Source: Pneumocystis sp. 'macacae' (taxonomy: Eukaryota > Ascomycota > Pneumocystomycetes > Pneumocystales > Pneumocystaceae). Taken from it: a stretch of 64,000 nucleotides of DNA. The notes beneath the pieces are model-generated. The model ran no database searches. It worked only from the letters and a program-made list of their open reading frames with translations, and was not told the DNA's origin. The stretch's first letter is position 1. Each line of letters starts with the position of its first letter. The stretch covers positions 372,001 through 436,000 of the forward strand of contig CM030728.1 in the NCBI GenBank assembly GCA_018127085.1, given 5' to 3'. A program made the translations under genes and the position numbers. This document shows positions 1 to 14,569 of this stretch, piece by piece.

Positions 1-793
1 TAACCAAGCACCATTACGTCGTGATGGACATAAACTTACACATGATATGTATAACCGCGTCATGACAAAAGACAATATATGTATTGTATCATTACTTGAA
101 CACCGAAAAGCTGGATATCGTCTAATAATTGCAAATACACATTTTTATTGGGACCCAAAATTTAGAGATGTTAAAGTTATACAAGCAACAATGCTTATGG
201 ACGAACTTTCGGAAATGGCTGAAAATTATGCAAAAATACCTATTCGTAAAAAACCGTCAAAAATGTTAGATGATACTTTTGATTTTGAATGGAATGAAGA
301 TCGCCCTACATATTCTTCTGGAACTAAAATACCATTAATTATATGCGGTGATTTTAATTCGATTCCTGGTAGTGGAGTATACGATTTTCTTTCTAGAGGT
401 CATATTCTTGAAAACCATAGCGATTTCATGGATAGCAAATACGGTACATATACAATAGACGGAAGATCGCATTCTTTTCAACTAAAAAGTTCATACAATA
501 TAATAGGAGAACTCCCATTTACAAATTATACTCCTGGGTTTTCTGGAGTAATAGACTACATTTGGCATACAACAAATTCTCTTGAGGTTACAGGACTTCT
601 TCAAGAAGTAGACAAACAGTATTTAAATGGAGTTGTTGGATTTCCAAATGCCCATTTTCCGAGCGAGTAAGCTACAATTTAATTAAATTAATAATTTATT
701 TATTTATTTAGTCATATTTCAATTCTTGCAGAATTTAAAGTAAAAAAAGAAAAAAATCAACTACCTCCTCCTGATTTTAGGTCTCGAAACTAA
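1..793 (+). CDS. CCR4: CCR4 deadenylase, C-terminal part (5' end outside window)
   Basis: Carries the C-terminal 249 residues of the CCR4-NOT poly(A) nuclease, a cytoplasmic enzyme that shortens mRNA tails. The frame is already open at base 2, so the gene starts upstream of the window. The endonuclease/exonuclease/phosphatase fold shows as NTHFYWDP, then CGDFNSIPGSGVY, then FSGVIDYIW, and finally PSDH, the catalytic Asp-His pair. One intron at 667-711 (45 nt) splits the Asp codon of that SDH motif. Reading through without splicing would stop the protein just before the His. The stop is at 791-793 after a short proline-containing tail, PPPDF. The family assignment is strong. Which of the fungal CCR4-like paralogues it is cannot be decided without the N-terminal leucine-rich repeats. 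Confidence 0.9.
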
Positions 794-1057
794 AACTGGT
801 TATTTCAAAAAATATATTGCATGAAAATTATTAATTTCATCTAATTTTTATCTATAATAGAATCAACCATATTTAATGCTTTTATTCATCTACACTTACT
901 AATCTTACACAAAATTTAAATAATTACCATAAATCATAACTTCCTAAATCCATTTTTTGTAAATATCCTAAATAAAATGTTTTGAGATGTTTTTTTACTA
1001 TAAACTTTTTGTCTAGTCAAATCTATTTTTCTAGGTTACGATATTACAAAATATTTT

Positions 1058-2188
1058 ATGTATGCAAAACAACTTATAACTAAATCTGATTATCAAAACT
1101 TCCTTTCAGAATTCGATACATTTCTTCTCGATTGTGATGGTATATTTTCAATATTTAATGTTATTTTTAACTAATTCTAGGCGTTTTATGGAAGGGTGCA
1201 AAACTATTACCAAATGTTCCAGAAACATTAAATTTTATAAGATCGAAAGGTAAAATAATATTAATTTTAATAAAGATCTTTAATTATAGATTAGGAAAAA
1301 ATATAGCATTTGTTACAAATAATTCATTAAAACCAAGAGAAGAATATCAAAAAAAATTTATAAGCTTAGGATTTAAAGTAAATTTAGTAATTCAAAATAT
1401 TCAAATAAATTGTATTCATTAATAATATTAGAGTGAAATATTTAATTCATCGTATTCTGCTGCTCTATATTTAAAGAATATTGTTAAATTTCCTAAAGAA
1501 AAAAAAGTATACATTCTTGGAGGAGAAGGAATTGAAAAAGAGCTAGATAGGCAAGGGATAAAATACATAGGAGGAACTGTAGCTATATATTCATTATATT
1601 CTAGTTTTTATAATATATTTATGTTATAAAGGATCCGATCGAAAGAAAAGATATAAGAACAGAAGATTTCGAAAATCTTAACTTAGATTCATCTGTAGGA
1701 GCAGTTTTATGTGGTCTTGATTTACATATAAATTATCTAAAATATTGCAAAGCCTTCAACTATCTTCAAAACAAAAATACATTATTTCTTGTAACTAATT
1801 CTGACTCTACATATCCTACGTCAGGAGGATTATTCCCTGGAGCAGGGTCATGCTCAGCACCTCTTTCGTTTGCATTAGGAAAAGAACCAGTTTTTCTAGG
1901 AAAACCAAATTTAGAAATGCTCCAAGCAATAGAATCCGAATTTAAATTCAATAAATCTAAAACATGCTTTATTGGAGATAGAATCGACACGGATATATTA
2001 TTTGCAAAAAATTCAGGCATAAAAAGTTGTTTAGTACTCACAGTAATAATATATTTTTATTATTTCATTCTCTCTAAATTATAAAGGGAATAAGCAAAGA
2101 AGACGATATATTAAAAAACACGTTAAATATTATGCCTGATTATTATATGAAAACTCTTGGAGATCTTCTTAATGCTAATGAACTTTAG
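1058..2188 (+). CDS. PHO13: PHO13-type 4-nitrophenylphosphatase / phosphoglycolate phosphatase (HAD family)
   Basis: A soluble HAD-superfamily phosphatase that in yeast removes toxic side products of glycolysis such as 2-phosphoglycolate. Six exons give 297 residues, the usual family length. Introns: 1140-1180, 1250-1294, 1378-1431, 1579-1631 and 2043-2086. HAD motif I is DCDGVLW near residue 27, with the first intron inside the Gly codon. Motif II is VTNNS. The PHO13 cap region gives GGEGIEKEL. Motif IV is FIGDRIDTDI near residue 250. The start is the first in-frame ATG upstream of motif I, leaving about 25 residues before the catalytic aspartate, as in relatives. The last exon ends with a short tail at TAG 2186-2188. 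Substrate is inferred from the family only. Confidence 0.88.
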
Positions 2189-2768
2189 AGATTTGAATTA
2201 TTAATATATATATACCTATGAAAACATAATAGATTAAATATATAACTAAATTTATTTTTAAACTTTATTTTAAAATATTAATATAATTAATACTTAAAGA
2301 TGCATTCCACATTATTTTAATAATTTTTTAAAACCAATCAAATATTATAATTTCTAAAAATAACCGTATTCAAACCATCAAAACATAAATAATGTAAACG
2401 TGTTAAATATATATTTGAATTAATAATTATAAATGAAACTAAATACCTTAAAATACTAAAAATAATATTAATTTATAATATAAATTCAAAAATATTACAA
2501 ATCTTTTCAATCATATTAAAATTGATTATTCAATTTAATATTTTTTAAATTTCAACATATAATTTTAACATTTATAATTTTCTTTTTTAAAACAATTCAT
2601 TTATTCTAGATAATATATAATAAAATTAAAATAATCAGAATTCCTATACAATTCTTATCTATAGAAAACTTGTCAAAAAATAATTAAGGAATTATAAAAT
2701 ACAAAAACTACTAATTTCTTAATAAATATTATAACCTTAAAACATTTATTTAAATTTTAAGTAATATT
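2189..2768. other. AT-rich intergenic spacer between two convergent genes
   Basis: This 580-base stretch between the PHO13 stop and the NCBP3-like stop is almost entirely A and T. I see no open frame, RNA gene or repeat unit in it. It presumably holds both 3' untranslated ends. Confidence 0.6.
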
Positions 2769-4087
2769 CTAAAACATATTTATTGCTTTATTTTTACGTT
2801 TTGATGAACCCTTTATATTCAAAGTAAGAGGCATTTTCCCTGATATACTATCATTAGAAGAAAAATAGCCAATTTGTCTTTGAAAATCTGATAACTTTTC
2901 AGGAAAAAGCTCTTTATGAAGTACTTTATTAAATCCTTGAGATAATACTTGATTATGAGTCGTTTTTTTCGATTTTTCAAGAAATTGTTCTTTAGAAGTT
3001 AATTTCTGTAATTTTTCAGGAAACAACTCTTTGCGTGATATTTTATCTAATTCTCCAAGAACTGTTGTATCTGTTGAAGAATGTAATATTTGGACAAAAC
3101 GATCTACTCTAGATATCGATGATTTTCCTGGAAACAATTCAACATTACTCTTCAAAGAAATATCAGGTAATGGTGCATATCCTTCAGACACTTTAAAATC
3201 ATGCTTCGAATAGGAAGATGAAGAATCATGTAACATTGATAATAATACAGGTTTATTTTTTTTAAACAATGAATCAGTCATTGCATTATGTTGACGTCTT
3301 ATACGTTTATGTGAATTAAATCGTTGAAAAACATTTCGCTTATAACAATGCCTAAAACCTTAAACATTTAACCGAAATTCACAAAAAACATTTACATTAT
3401 ATCTCTTTTCTCACTAGGATGCGGATGAAAAAGATACCATCTGCTTCTTTCTCTCGCACCAGGTGCCTTCTTATCAGAAATTTTAGAATGCCTTATAAAT
3501 AATTGTATATTATTATGCTTTGGATCCATTTTTGCAGGAACAAGAGAATCAAGATATAATGTATTGATCTTAGACTGAGAAATACAAGAAAGTGCAGAAA
3601 ATGCAGTAGAAGCATCCGGATATACTAAATTACCTATATTTAAAGTTAAAAAATAATACAATATATATAAATCACATGATGAATCATCAATCCATTCAAT
3701 CAAAGGAGAAACAGCTAAATAATAAGTAATGCAATAATTTTCTACATCCTCCGTAGACATGTCTTCCACTCCCTTTAAATACAAAGCTTCAGTTCGCAGC
3801 ATATTTAATGATTCTAATATTTTTTTTTAATAAAAGTTATTTCTTTCAACAAGACAATTCACCAACTTCTGTTATATCTGTTACTTTAGACTCAAAAAAA
3901 GAAGAATCTTGACCCTATTTCATAAATTCTATATACTATTCATTATAAATAATTCCAATCATACCCTTTCATCATTTTTGAATTCGCCTGAAAATTTGTT
4001 TAATCCTTTCCAATCACTTTCCTTTTCATGATCCATTTCAACATCATCAATCCCTAGCTCCATCTCCTCATTCTCATTTGAAATCAT
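2769..4087 (-). CDS. NCBP3-like nuclear cap-binding / mRNA-export protein
   Basis: Resembles the RNA-recognition-like domain of nuclear cap-binding protein 3 (C17orf85, DUF2414), which binds capped mRNA and links it to export factors. Five exons encode 377 residues. Introns: 3352-3395, 3634-3675, 3814-3862 and 3915-3964. The N-terminus is acidic. It is followed by the family signature MSTEDVENYCITYY, then PLIEWIDDSSCNLVY, then A.TAFSAL, and later a basic stretch PGARERSRWYLF matching the LGAARRSQYY region of animal proteins. Intron 3634-3675 is a multiple of three and stop-free, so an unspliced frame hides it. Removing it restores the CNLVY strand. The C-terminal third carries three copies of ELFP-x-K. 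The start at 4087 is the only ATG that keeps all exons in frame. It is divergent with SMC1. Confidence 0.72.
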
Positions 4088-4289
4088 TTTTATTTTTCAA
4101 TTTTTCTCATTAAATTGTTATAAAATATAAAACAATAAATATACTAATTAAATTCTTAAGGAGACAATCGCGTCTTCAAAAAACTCCTAACTATATTGAA
4201 ATATAGAAAAATACTTAAAAATATTTCTAAAGTCTATAAAAGAATATAAAGACACTAATATATATAATAATAGACATTAAATATATATT

Positions 4290-7200
4290 ATGGGAAGACT
4301 AGTACGGCTTGAATTACAAAATTTCAAATCATATAAAGGACATCAAATAATAGGTCCGTTTTATGATTTTACATCTATTATAGGACCAAATGGTTCAGGA
4401 AAGGATAGAAATATTTATTTTTATTATTTAATAAAACATGTAGGGAAATCGAATCTAATGGATGCTATATCATTTGTTTTAGGTCTTAAGTCATCTCAAT
4501 TACGCTCTTCCCACTTTATGGATCTCATTTATCGTGAAACTATATTAAACGAAAATAACTTACAAAAAAAATCAGAAATTGAAGCTAATGATGCATGGGT
4601 AATGCTGGTTTATGAAGATGACAACGGAGATTATATACAATACAAAAAAACGTACATTCTCTCAAATATATGAATTTTTCTGATTTATTGTGATCAGAAT
4701 ATCATCATCTGGAATAACAAAGTATATAATTAATAATGAAATAGTTACAGTTGCTGCTTACAATAAAGCCCTTGAAGCTCATAATATTCTTGTTAAAGCA
4801 AAAAACTTTTTAGTATTTCAGGTATAGAAAAATGTTTTTTTTTTCTTCTCAATTATATAATAATAAATCAAGGGTGATGTGGAAGCAATTGCATCTCAAT
4901 CTCCAAAAGATTTAACTAAACTCATAGAACAAATAAGCGGGTATAATTTAATATTTAAAATATTTATATCTAAAATCATTAGATCGTTGGAATACAAATC
5001 TGAATATGAAAAACTTAAAATAGAACAAGAAAGAGCAATAGATAATTCTACTTATGCTTTTCATAAAAAACGAGGAATTAGTGCAGAGATAAAGCAGTAT
5101 AAAGAACAAAAAGTAGAAGCTGAAAATTATTCAGCAAAATTAGACGAAAGAGTATAATTCTACTAATGATAAAAAGTAAAATTAATTTTTTTAGAACGAT
5201 ACAATTGCATTACATTTGTTATGGAAACTATTTCATTTAGAATCTAAAATAAATAGCAATAAAGGAACTATTTCTCATAATATTTCTAAATCTACAGAAC
5301 TAAATAAAGAAAAAAAAAAATACCAAGAAGACTTATATGAAACTAAAAAAATTCAAGCAAAAATAATGAAAGATATTCTAAAACAAGAAAAATCTATTAA
5401 ACAAAAAGAAAAAGCATTAGAAGAACAACAACCAACTCTTATAGCAACAGAAGAAAAAATAAATAGTGCTAATATGAGTATTAAAAAATATAACTCTAGA
5501 ATTAGTGAAATAAAAAGAGATCAATCTAGACAATCAGATTGCATTTTATCTTTTGAAAAAGATTTATCTGTAGTAAAAAAAGCATTTCAGAAATTTGAGG
5601 AACAAACAAAACTAGAAAAACAAAAAGGAGTTATTTTCAGTGATTTTGACTTTGAAAAATATAAAAAATTAAAAACTAAAGTAAATAACAAGGCATCTAT
5701 TCAAAAACAAGAATTAGAAAATCTACTTCGTCAACATAAAATTGATTCTGAATCTACTAATATTCTTCAAGAAAAAATTAGCCAATTAAGAAAGCAAGAT
5801 AATATCCTTAGAGACGAGGTTTACTTATTATCTATGGAAAAATCAGAGGTATTAAAACACATTTTTAAAACATTATTTTATATTTTATTAGATAACCTCA
5901 AAAATAAACCAATTAATGCAAGATTTGGAAAGAGAAAAAAACAATTTAGAAGCTGCTCACTCTTTTCGTATCCGAATAGCACAAAAAGAAGTAGAGCTTA
6001 ATGAAAAATTGCAAGAATGCCTTAATAAATTACTTCAAATTAACGTAGACAAACGAGAATCAGAACGTGAATTAAAAACAAAAAATATTATTAATACATT
6101 AAAAAGAATATTTCCAGGAGTTCGTGGACGTATTACAGAGTTATATCAACCAATTCAAAAAAAATATGAAATTGCGCTTACTACTATTTGTGGGAAAAAT
6201 ATAAACTCTATTGTTGTCAACAGTCAAAAAATTGCTAAAGAATGTATTGAATATCTTCGCGATCAAAGATTGGGAATTTTAACATTTATACCATTAGATA
6301 CATGTCAAGTTAAATCCATTGACCAAAAATTACGCAATATTCATCCTCAAGCACGTTTAGCAATCGATATTATTAATTATGAATCTTCTATTGAAAAGGC
6401 TATACAATTTGCAATAGGAAATGCATTAATATGTGATGATTTTAATATTGCTAAGAATATTCGTTATAATAGAGATATAGAAGCCAAAAGTATATTTTTA
6501 TTTGTTTTAATAAATTGTATTAACAATTCTTCTAGTTGTAACGCTAGATGGGATAGCTTTTCATAAAGCTGGACTTATAACTGGAGGACAAAATCGTAAT
6601 TTCAAACAAGAACAAAACTGGGATGAAAACGAAGTCGAAGGTTTGAAATAAAGCATTTAATGTAAAACGTATTTAATGCTTTAAGCTCTTAAACAACTCC
6701 GTGATAGTCTTATAAGTCAGCTCCAGAATATACAGAAGGACAAAAAACGAAATATAACAGAAGAAACTATAAGCTCTATAATTTCAGGATTAGAGCCACA
6801 ACTTGAATTTTCTAGGGAAAACTTGGTATTATACTTAACTATTTTCACTCTTAGTAACTTTAGTAGAACATAATACAAAGAAATCTTGATGGAAAAAAAG
6901 AAGAAATAGAGTATATAAAGAAACAATTAAAAGAAATACCCTTTAAACTTGAAAAAGATCAGAATATACTTAGTGAAAATACAAAAAAGATATCAGAACT
7001 TCAAAATGAAATAAATAATATAGAAGATAAAATTTTTCAAGATTTTTGTTCAGAAATAAAAGTAAAAAATATAAGAGAATATGAAAATAGTCATGGATCA
7101 TGGATTCAAGAAACAACAGAAAAAAGGATGAATTTTTTAACACAAGAGTCAAAATTAAACAATCAGTAAATTATATTATAAAAATAATTTCACCAATTTT

Positions 7201-8552
7201 AATTTTATATAGATTAACTTTTGAAAAACAAAGATTTAATGAAACATCTGAAAGAATTAAAAGACTACAAATGCTTATAGATAAGGATTCATCATTAATA
7301 TTGGAACTTGAAAAAAAAAAGAAAGAAACCCAAGAAACCATAGACACTTTTAAAACTGACTTACTACAAAAACGAGAAATTTATGCAATTAAAAAAAAAG
7401 AACATAATAAAAAAACTCAAATTGTTAATGAACTTTGCCAAAAAATAAATAAACTAACAAAGGAAATCGATTCACTTTTTAAAATAAATTCCGAAATAGA
7501 ATCTGAAATTGAAAGAATATCATCCGAACAATATGCAATTTTTAAACGCTGCAAACTTGAAGAAATTAATATCCCTCTTATTTCAGGAAGCCTTAATAAT
7601 ATTCCAATTGACGAATCAATAATGCATAATCATATAAATACTGACGAGGAAATCAACAGATCAAATAACATAATTTCTGATTGGAAAATTGAAATTGATT
7701 ATAGCTCATTAGACAAAAGTCTTAAAGAGAACGGATCTATAGATACAGAAAGACATTTATTCGAAAAAATATCAGAACTAACATCTGAAATAGAAAAAAT
7801 CGCACCCAATATGAAAGCTATTGAACGTTTAGAAGGTGTAGAAAACAAATTACATGACACTGAAAAAGATTTTGATAAAGCACGTAAAGAAGCTAAACAA
7901 GCAACAGACAATTTCAATGCAATAAAACGAAAAAGGTATTTTTTTGAATTAAAATAAAATGAATCTAAAAAAATAGATACTCGTTATTTTATAAAGCTTA
8001 TACACACATATCAGAACAAATAGATCAAATATATAAAGATCTAACTAAAAGTAAATCATTTCCTTTGGGAGGAACAGCTTATTTAAGTTTAGAAAATACA
8101 GAGGTAACTAAATTATAAAAATGAAATAAAATTAATATAATAAAGGAGCCTTACCTAAACGGCGTCAAATACCATGCAATGCCTCCAATGAAACGTTTTA
8201 GAGATATGGAACAGTTGTCAGGAGGCGAAAAAACCATAGCAGCGTTAGCATTGCTATTTGCAATCCACTCCTATAAGCCATCACCATTTTTCGTGTTAGA
8301 TGAGGTTGATGCAGCATTAGATAATGCGAATGTAGCTAAAATTGCAAACTACATACGCCAACATGCAGGAAATGGTTTTCAATTTATTGTTATTAGCTTA
8401 AAAAATGGCCTTTTTCATCAATCAGAAGCATTAGTTGGAATCTATAGAGAACATACTTCTAATAGCTCGAGGTCTTTAACATTAAATGTTTTATTTTATT
8501 CTTTTATTTTTTAATATCTAACTTTTTTTAGTTACAAAATTATAATGAATAG
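4290..8552 (+). CDS. SMC1: SMC1, cohesin ATPase subunit
   Basis: Cohesin core subunit that with SMC3 and the kleisin forms the ring holding sister chromatids together in the nucleus. Fourteen exons give 1228 residues, a normal SMC1 length. Introns: 4399-4443, 4652-4697, 4822-4872, 4941-4982, 5152-5194, 5849-5891, 6490-6535, 6641-6685, 6826-6866, 7166-7212, 7936-7976, 8104-8145 and 8488-8531. N-terminal [17 protein letters not shown] precedes Walker A GPNGSGKSN. SMC1-typical NFLVFQGDVEAIA follows. Two long coiled coils flank a hinge around [12 protein letters not shown]-terminal signature [13 protein letters not shown] and Walker [12 protein letters not shown] complete the head. The first intron interrupts Walker A and lacks a GT donor; it is listed separately. 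A separase gene, whose product opens cohesin, lies 19 kb away. Confidence 0.96.
4399..4443 (+). other. Probable GA-AG intron inside the SMC1 Walker A codons
   Basis: These 45 bases must be removed to give the intact P-loop, yet they begin GAAAGG, not GT, and end TAG. Left in, the frame stays open but inserts 15 residues between the second Gly and Lys of Walker A. The nearest GT, at 4393, would delete the Ser-Gly of the loop. The donor differs from the common fungal GTAAGG by one T to A change. Confidence 0.65.
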
Positions 8553-8671
8553 CAACATTTTTAAATGTACTTTAAGATTTTTCAAAACCTTTGTATTTGC
8601 AGTTATTATTTTTTATTCAAAATCTATATATTAATATATTAAATATATTGTTTTTTATTCTCAATTACTGT

Positions 8672-8684
8672 AGGGTTTAGCCCT
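8672..8684. promoter_or_regulatory. Telobox-like inverted motif upstream of SEC23
   Basis: AGGGTTTAGCCCT, a near-palindromic element about 100 bp before the SEC23 start codon. A very similar AGGGCTAACCCT lies at the same distance from the G3BP-like gene start. A telobox reader of the Tbf1 type is an inference. Confidence 0.45.
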
Positions 8685-8783
8685 CACAATTAGAATAAAC
8701 GTTAACGCTAAAACATAATTATAAGGCAATTAAACTTTTCAAATTAAAAAGCACTTATAAATCTGTTATTCCATATAGTAGAT

Positions 8784-11562
<2,779 letters not shown>

Positions 11563-12823
11563 TATTTAAATTAACAAAATCTAGATTAGCTGTCACAGGT
11601 GGTCAGTAAAACAAAATAACATACGAAATTAATAATTATTATATATAAAATCAGGATTTTAAAATATTATAAATAATAAATATATTTTTTAAAATCTCAA
11701 TTAATTCTATTAATATATATATCATTTATAATTATTTCTTAAAATTTGCAATTAAAGACCTAGTTTAATTTTTAAACAAATAGTTTTATATTTCGAATAT
11801 TTCATAAATTATTTATACAGTTTTAATTATTTTTAATTTTTTTTTCTATAAAAATTTATAAAATTTCATTTTTTTCATAAAATATGAAAACAAACAAAAT
11901 TTAAATATTCAAATATTATGTTTTTCATTATTAATTTTAAATATTTATAAAACAAAAAAGTAATTTTATAAATATTATCATGAATTTAAATTTACTATCA
12001 ATAGAAGTTTATAAAAATTTCAAACATAGTACTATTGATCATAAATTTATAACATTTAAGAAATTTTAAAAAATTAAATTTCAACTTTTAAAATAACTTT
12101 ATATAAATTATAAAAAAAATATTTTTTAAAAATAAGCCATTTTGACAAATATAGTTATAATTAACATTAACAATTAATAAAAACAAAACATTTTTACATT
12201 TAAATAATTTTGAATAATCAATAAAAAAAATTACAAAAACATTAATATACTATAAATAACTACGCAATAAATTCATAAATAAAACCTAACTATTAAAAAC
12301 AACAATAAAATAATTAATAATTCATACAAAAAAATTAAAAAATTTCGCCCTAAAAATTATTCAATATATATTTTTAAAATAACTTAATGTAATAATTAAA
12401 AAATTTTTTTCTAACTCTTTAAAACACGAATATAATAAACAAAATTTTAATCAATACACTATTTTTCTAACATTAATTATCAAAAAACATTTAATACATA
12501 AAAATTTATAAATTCAAATTCATTAACCTCAAAACCAAACTTGTATAAATAAAATTATAAATTATATAAACAACTATAAAACTTATTTAACTTTTAATAT
12601 TCTAAAGATAATCCTCAATGGTCCAAAAACCTAATCATTAAAACATAAGAAAGTAAAAAAAATATATAAAAAACAATTTATACATCTCCATAAAACTTTA
12701 ATTATTAAAAAGGCAATTTTATTAATTATTAAAAATCATAAAACAAGTCACTTAACAAAATCTAAACTCAAGATTCAAATTAATTATATTCTAAAAACAA
12801 TCTCACATATTATTAAAAGTCTA
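11563..12823. other. AT-rich gene-free stretch 3' of SEC23
   Basis: About 1.26 kb, dominated by A and T runs with frequent stops in all frames. I see no conserved-looking frame or hairpin array. It lies between the 3' end of SEC23 and a low-confidence small gene model starting at 12824. Confidence 0.55.
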
Positions 12824-13079
12824 TTATATAACATATTTAAAATACATTATATACAATATCTAAAAACATATATAAATGTAACTCTTAAAAAGTATTCATT
12901 TATTCTTACAATGAGATTATCAAGAATATTAGAATCTGAGACTTTTTTTTGCACAATTATTTCCTTCAGCAATTTGGAAAATACGTATATTCCATAGCTG
13001 TACACACATCTTGTGCTAGATACCAAATTAACACAACAAAATGAGACCAATAGAAAAATAAGAGAAGATTTGAAAACAT
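12824..13079 (-). CDS. Candidate small spliced gene, unknown function
   Basis: A patch of higher sequence complexity inside an AT-rich gap. An ATG at 13077-13079 leads into three exons that join in frame if introns 12860-12909 (GTAAG donor) and 13016-13047 (32 nt) are removed, giving 57 residues and a TAA at 12824. The product would begin with a hydrophobic segment (MFSNLLLFFYC) followed by a charged part (KLLKEIIVQKKVSDSNI). I recognise no family. It could also be an unrelated non-coding RNA or 3' sequence of the neighbouring eL29 gene. Evidence is limited to consistent splicing and composition, so this is a weak call. Confidence 0.28.
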
Positions 13080-13148
13080 ATTATTAAAGATTATATACTC
13101 AAAAAACCATTATAAGTACCATAAATTAATTACATCACCCAAACCATA

Positions 13149-13484
13149 TTAAATAGTTTTTAATTCTCTCCTTGCTTTCAGTGCCTTTTGAGTTCCATGC
13201 ATAGCATATTTACAATTTAATCGAAACTTTAAACACTTTCAAAATAAATCTTAAGCAATATAAAATTTACCTTTGAATCTAAATGTCTCCTTGACAAATA
13301 TCGTTGATTCTTTGGTCGACGAATACCTAAAAAATATCACATTTATTATTTCTCGTCATTTTATCTAGACTAACCATTCTTATGTGCTTTTTTATTCTGA
13401 TTATGGTTTGTCTAATAGGGAAATCGTTAAGACTCAAACAAAACCTATAAAAACAAAACCTACATGGTTTTTTGATTTCGCCAT
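13149..13484 (-). CDS. RPL29: Ribosomal protein eL29
   Basis: Small basic protein of the large cytosolic ribosomal subunit. Four tiny exons encode about 63 residues. Introns: 13227-13270, 13327-13374 and 13412-13463. The N-terminus MAKSKNHTNHNQNKKAHKNG is nearly invariant in eukaryotes and is itself split by the first two introns. The second part reads IRRPKNQRYLSRR, and the last exon gives a KYAMHGTQKAL motif typical of the fungal C-terminus. It is divergent with NAA20, with about 256 bases between the two start codons. Ordinary gene scans would miss it because no exon is longer than 80 nt. Confidence 0.9.
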
Positions 13485-13740
13485 TCTTTTTATAAAATCA
13501 AACGATATTTTTAATAAACATTTTTCAATTTATATATCGACAGCTTAAAATGTACAAAAACGGTCACAAATAATATTAACAATTTTTCAAATCCATTTTA
13601 GCAAATCCAGTAGCATTTTCGAGATTACTGGACTTCAAGTTTTCCTTTTTAAACTTTAATGTTTAGGAATTTTATTATGCAATCCAACTTTTAAATATTA
13701 ATAAGTTGAGATTCAAAAAAAAATAAACATAATCATAAAA

Positions 13741-14519
13741 ATGAGCGGAATTCGTCGTTTTAAAGCGACAGATATGTTTTTATTCAATAATATGTATCTA
13801 TAATTTTTTTCTTCAAGAAATAACCAATTTAGAAATCTTGATATTTTAACAGAAACAGTAAATACAATACTAAAATAAAAATATTAGCATTTTACTAAAA
13901 AATTAAGTATGACATCTCGTTTTATCTTTCATACCTAGCACAATGGCCTGACTTATTTTTGGTTCAAGAATTATCTTTATTCGAAGATAAAGAATCAAAA
14001 TTAATGGGATATGGTATGAAACACTATAAAACAAAAACATAGTTAACAAAAACTAAATAGTAATGGGAAAAACAGAAGGCATAGGGAAGCAATGGCATGG
14101 ACATGTTACAGCTTTATCTGTTGCTTTAGAATATCGTAGGCTTGGTATTGCTCGAAATCTTATGAAACTACTTGAAAACATAAGCGAAAACATGTATAAT
14201 CTTACTAAAGAATTGATATAAAAAATAACATATTTTTTCAGGTATAATGGATATTTTATGGATTTATTTGTACGACTTAGCAACCTTGCTGCAATCAATA
14301 TGTATAAATCTTTTGGATATTCAGTTTTTCGTAGAGTAATAAAATATTATAATAGAAGCAAAGGAGATGACGAGGATGCGCTGGGTAAATATCCATCCCC
14401 AAAAATACTATATTAATATTATAGATATGCGGAAACCACTCCGACGAGATAAATTAAAAGAAAGCATAAGAAAAGATGGAGATAAAATATTTGTATTACC
14501 AGAAGATATCTATTTCTAA
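13741..14519 (+). CDS. NAA20: NAA20, catalytic subunit of NatB N-terminal acetyltransferase
   Basis: Acetylates nascent proteins starting Met-Asp, Met-Glu, Met-Asn or Met-Gln at the ribosome, together with the auxiliary subunit NAA25. Six exons give 184 residues. Introns: 13794-13832, 13858-13907, 14014-14060, 14194-14241 and 14385-14424. The GNAT fold shows as FNNINLDILTETYD, FYLSYLAQWPDLF, then QWHGHVTALSVALEYRRLG carrying the acetyl-CoA binding loop (RRLGIA), then FMDLFVRLSN and MYKSFGYSVFRRV. Exon 2 is only 25 nt long. Start at 13741 matches the usual short N-terminus. The acidic insert GDDEDALDMRKPL before the C-terminal tail is also normal for NatB. Confidence 0.93.
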
Positions 14520-14569
14520 TCATTAGTCTAGTAATATTGACACTAAGTTAAAATAATATAGCATTCATT

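Noticed and set aside
1766..2041. 91-codon frame on the minus strand inside the PHO13-type gene
   Set aside because: It is the antisense shadow of a conserved phosphatase exon, with no family likeness.
6717..7152. Hydrophobic minus-strand frames in SMC1
   Set aside because: Reverse complement of Lys/Glu-rich coiled-coil codons gives Phe/Leu-rich frames; an artefact.
13149..13226. Apparent one-base shift in the last exon of eL29
   Set aside because: First count of the exon gave one extra base, but the conserved C-terminus reads through in one frame, so this was a counting slip and not a frameshift.
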